Assembly: GCA_907164885.2 (NCBI GenBank)
Contig: OU015496.1
Coordinates: 178,276 to 242,275, forward strand
DNA length: 64,000 nucleotides
Source: Dolomedes plantarius
Taxonomy: Eukaryota > Arthropoda > Arachnida > Araneae > Dolomedidae
Direction of reading: 5' to 3'
Part shown: piece by piece, positions 60,844-64,000 of the stretch
Numbering within the stretch: position 1 is the first letter of the stretch
How the letters are laid out: the number at the start of each line of letters is the position of its first letter
The notes under the pieces: model-generated
Databases searched by the model: none
Seen by the model: the letters and a program-made list of their open reading frames with translations, nothing else
What the model was told of the DNA's origin: nothing
Made by a program: the position numbers and the translations under genes

Positions 60844-61543
60844 ACTTTAAAATTTTTTTTTAATATATTACTTGTTTTGTTTAAAGCGCCAAATATAATT
60901 TAATTTTAACTTGTCTTCTATTCAATAGCTTGCACTGTAGTTCATTTAAACGTTTTTGGTATTTTTCTTTATTTGGTGGTATGGGAAACTCAGTGGTGTT
61001 ATTCAACACGGGTCCCTTACTCTTTTGGTCAATATTCTTCCTCTGAACTAGCTCGATGGTGGTATTGAACACTGGCCTTCTAACCTTTGAGCTGGTATTC
61101 TACTAAGAGAAAATATGTCTGTGATATTAGAAACTCTCATTTGGTTTTGAACATTTGTCTTTTAACCTTTTGTCTGGTATTCTACCCTATTGAATTATAT
61201 CGATGATGTTATTCAGGCTCTTGAACTTAAGCCCGGTAATTTACCAACTGAAATATCGTGGTCATGTGAAACACTCTAATCTTTCGAATCCCATTTTATT
61301 ATGCAATCCTACATTTTGAAGATACTGGTATGTACACGTTTTTTTTTCTATTTTTCACATATTGTGTTTTTCCCTTTAGAAGAATCCAACATGAATAGAT
61401 GACAGATTCGGCAGAATTTTCCATTTTCTATTCAAAAGTCGGTCGTTATGGTACTTACCTCCTGCTATTTACAGTTAGGATCGTTGTTTAAAATTACGAG
61501 TCTTATTAACTTGCCATGGCGTGGTTACAGTTTTCTTATAAGA
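60844..61543. repeat. Unassigned sequence with imperfect internal repetition
   Basis: Phrases such as CTAACCTTTGAGCTGGTATT and TTAACCTTTTGTCTGGTATT recur at roughly 90-bp spacing between 61050 and 61250. A 63-codon minus frame at 60881-61072 has no motif. Confidence 0.4.
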
Positions 61544-62082
61544 CTAGAAGGTAACCCGTCATTTTGACGTCATAATACTAATAATGACGTCATGGAAAAA
61601 GTATATGAAAGTTAAAAAATATCCCGAATTATCTAACAATATAGCATTTAATCCACACCTTGTAAAAGCAAACCTTTTCATTATTTTTTTAATTATTTAG
61701 TTTTTCATGCGATTGGAGTAGTAGACTGCCATCCAGTTTTTTACAGCTCACTACGCGATATGAATACTTGAGCTACTTCATTTATTCACATTCAAGTTTG
61801 TTTACTGTCAGAATTCATCGCAAAAGTAAACAGATTTTTAAAAACTTTTAAATATACAGCTAAAAGCATCCAATTTTTTTTAGTTCTGAATGTTTTATAG
61901 AAAAATAGGCTGAACAAACGTAATTTGATGGAGAAGATATTAGTTTTTAGGTAAGAAAAAATTCTGATCCACATCTGAAATTGAAATTAAGCCTAACCGG
62001 CCGTTTGTTTACTGAGGGCTTCAATTGAAAGATGAGTACAGCCCGGAAGTGTTATACAGAGACAACGGCTATTGTATATATA
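61544..62082 (-). mobile_element. Helitron family B, third copy
   Basis: CTAG at 61544 after A, then GTAACCCGTCATTTTGACGT; 5' end near 62082 after AACGGCTATTGTATATATAA. 539 bp without the triplication seen at 5432-6387. Confidence 0.75.
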
Positions 62083-62966
62083 ATGATGTGGTTAAAAGTA
62101 ACAAGCAATACGCTCTATAAGTGCTCTCTTGCACCCTATATTAACACAATTCTTTCCTGCCCAGTCCTATTTATAAAGAATAATATTTATATATCGAGCA
62201 AATTCGCAACTACTGGGTACTTGGAAAATAACACATTTTCCTTCTCTGTCATGGCTCTCTGAATAGCCAGACATGCAATTTACCGAACACATGTTTATGG
62301 AACATTTTGCCCCAATTTCTATAGAGAATATCCCTCCTCCATGGAATGAAAGTGTATCGAAAGAAATGCTTAAAATTTATTGAACTAAGTTTCAAGCTCT
62401 GCAGATGCTCTCCTCTGAGGCAATTCCGTGACGAAGTGAGCGGACTATACACGCATGGTGAAACAACGCTATATTGGCTAGCCTAGTTTCCGAAATCCAA
62501 AATATTGGCTCCACGGACTTATTCATGAAAACCTCCAGCCGAGACATTGGGTTTCCGATAGGCACCATATGTAATAAAAAGTTAACACGTATATCAACCT
62601 CTTATTTTTATTAAAAGAGTTTTATAGATGAAAATATAGTACTGGGTTTATTGGTGTACGTTTTACCGAGTTTTGTTTCATTTTTCATGTTTCTTGTCTT
62701 GATAAATCCAAACTTGAGAACTAAGCGTCGCCTTCAGCCCCTCGAACTGATATGTTCGTTGTAAACGAGTACTTCAAGAGGACGCGACGAGTGTTGTCAT
62801 TACGAGAATGATTATAAGTTTTGGTTAGGCTTTGAAAAATAAACATAACTTAGCATATTTAAAACAATACCTCGGCATTTATTTTATGCTTGTGATACCC
62901 ATTTATTATATATAGCTTAGGAGGCTTATCAAAATATAGAAGACAATCGTTAGCACTGCAGTTTAG
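62083..62966. other. Unassigned stretch
   Basis: Several short frames, none with motifs. Confidence 0.35.
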
Positions 62967-62967
62967 G

Positions 62968-63196
62968 ATGCCCCTTGTTTTTTTTGGCGCCAATAGTTCC
63001 CCGGAATTTGGTCGCCAAGTGTGCGAGTTTTCTCACTCGTGCGCCAATGTTGTTACTCCTGGAAATTTTCTGACGTGTTTGTCATGTGATTATTTTGTGA
63101 CGCATATATCACGATGGATGTTTATCGCCGCAATCTTAAATGGCACGTTTGCACTATTGGGGCCAAAAAAAAAAAAAAAAAAAAAACAGGGGGCAC
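62968..63196. mobile_element. Small MITE-like repeat, copy 1
   Basis: Left GATGCCCCTTGTTTTTTTTG with GGCGCCAATAG, right the approximate inverse CTATTGGGGCC, A-run, CAGGGGGCAC. The internal CTGACGTGTTTGTCATGTGA and CATATATCACGATGGATGTT are shared with copy 2. Confidence 0.6.
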
Positions 63197-63611
63197 GCCG
63201 AAGTGCATCTTTACAAAATTCTACCAAGATATGAACGAAAAGCTTCTAATTTGTCTCTTCTAGTAGATTATTTCTTTTTTGCTTCTTCTAATTTATTGAC
63301 TTCATACATTGTGTTAAAGATTTATATTTACCACAGAATTCGGACAAAGATAGTCCTGCCTAAAGTAGTACCTATATTTTTTGTCTTAAGTTTCAGAATT
63401 TTTTTGATAATTTAAAAAATTGTACTCCATACGTTTGCAAATGTAAAAATTTGGTACAATGCAATTGTGTATAAAAATTTTCTATATTGTGTTTTTTTAC
63501 TATTTTGATACTCATAGTTTATACTTTTTATTGCATTTGCATTGCTTTTATGGATATTTATCGTGAAAAAAAAAACAAGGGTCACCCCGACGTGCATTTT
63601 TACTGAATGGA
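63197..63611. other. Unassigned spacer between MITE copies
   Basis: About 415 bp. The sequence just outside copy 1 (GAAGTGCATCTTTAC) resembles that just before copy 2 (GACGTGCATTTTTAC), so the repeat unit may be wider than called. Confidence 0.35.
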
Positions 63612-63834
63612 GGGTGCCCCCGGAATTTGGTTCTTTCTCTGTCTTATTAACGCCAAGTGTGCGAGTTTTCTTATTGGCGAGTTTTCCTCTGCGCAATGTT
63701 ATTTGTCCTCCAAATTTCTGACGTGTTTGTCATGTGATTATTTCGTGGCGCATATATCACGATGGATGTTTATTGCCGCCAACTTAAATGGCACGTTGGC
63801 ACCATTGGCGCCAAAAAAAAAAACCAAGGGGCAC
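63612..63834. mobile_element. Small MITE-like repeat, copy 2
   Basis: Direct copy of 62968-63196, starting GGGTGCCCCCGGAATTTGG and ending CCATTGGCGCC, A-run, CCAAGGGGCAC. The left poly-T and GGCGCC part is missing. Confidence 0.55.
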
Positions 63835-64000
63835 CTAAAACTGCTATCCTACCAGACAATCTATGTGTTCGACAATTTTCCTAGACAAAGTGACGAAAAG
63901 ATGAATTCCATACCTGGGAAAAATGAGGGACGTATCGGATTAACACGAAGTTCTTGACAGTCGTATGCGTCTAAAATATTGGAGGAATCTGATACGTTGT

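Noticed and set aside
63140..63957. Frames shared between the two terminal MITE-like copies
   Set aside because: They start within repeat DNA, run through poly-A and differ in frame between copies.

Overview
This is a 64 kb window of AT-rich, intron-scale eukaryotic DNA. I found no intact host gene, no rRNA and no functional tRNA. It is full of (AT)n microsatellites and layered transposable elements: Helitrons, Tc1/mariner-superfamily elements including DD34E and DD41D types, pogo/Tigger-like elements, TTAA-flanked MITEs, tRNA-derived SINEs, one probable solo LTR, and a long-inverted-repeat DNA transposon family I cannot assign. The mix and the style of the transposases suggest an arthropod, most likely a chelicerate such as a spider. 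That is inference from recalled families and rests on no host gene.

Layout. 1-2 kb: a Helitron (9-691) sits precisely inside a fragment of the unassigned long-TIR transposon, followed by a Tc1-type pseudogene. 3.8-4.2 kb: a Tigger/pogo transposase fragment. 5.4-6.4 kb: a second Helitron family with an internally triplicated 3' end. 6.8-8.5 kb: a pogo-type element swollen by three copies of an AT-flanked repeat. 9.0-10.3 kb: a Tc1/mariner-superfamily deletion derivative with about 280-bp TIRs. 10.5-20.6 kb: TTAA MITE, SINEs, a complete 604-bp Helitron, a long hairpin and small transposase remnants. 21.8-23.4 kb: a Helitron with a nested insertion. 25.9-29.7 kb: second copies of earlier families.

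31.8-39.9 kb is the most striking region. Five Helitron units stand head-to-tail with seamless CTAG/TC junctions, and the first is split by a composite of two oppositely oriented DD34E elements. 40.3-49.8 kb holds three copies of a DD41D transposon, one of them close to intact, plus more Helitron copies. 49.9-51.0 kb is a Tc1 pseudogene, 51.5-52.1 kb a probable solo LTR, and 52.1-53.3 kb a TTAA MITE containing a pogo-like element. 55.9-59.5 kb contains two copies of the long-TIR transposon, one rearranged by an inversion. The window ends with repeats already seen earlier in inverted or direct copies.

No gene network can be described. All coding traces are transposases or unassigned repeat proteins, nearly all broken by stops, frameshifts or deletions. 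The Helitron copies (families A, B, D, E) carry no Rep/helicase and are non-autonomous. Repeat boundaries were read by eye and may be off by several bases, except where stated to be fixed by TSDs or terminal motifs.
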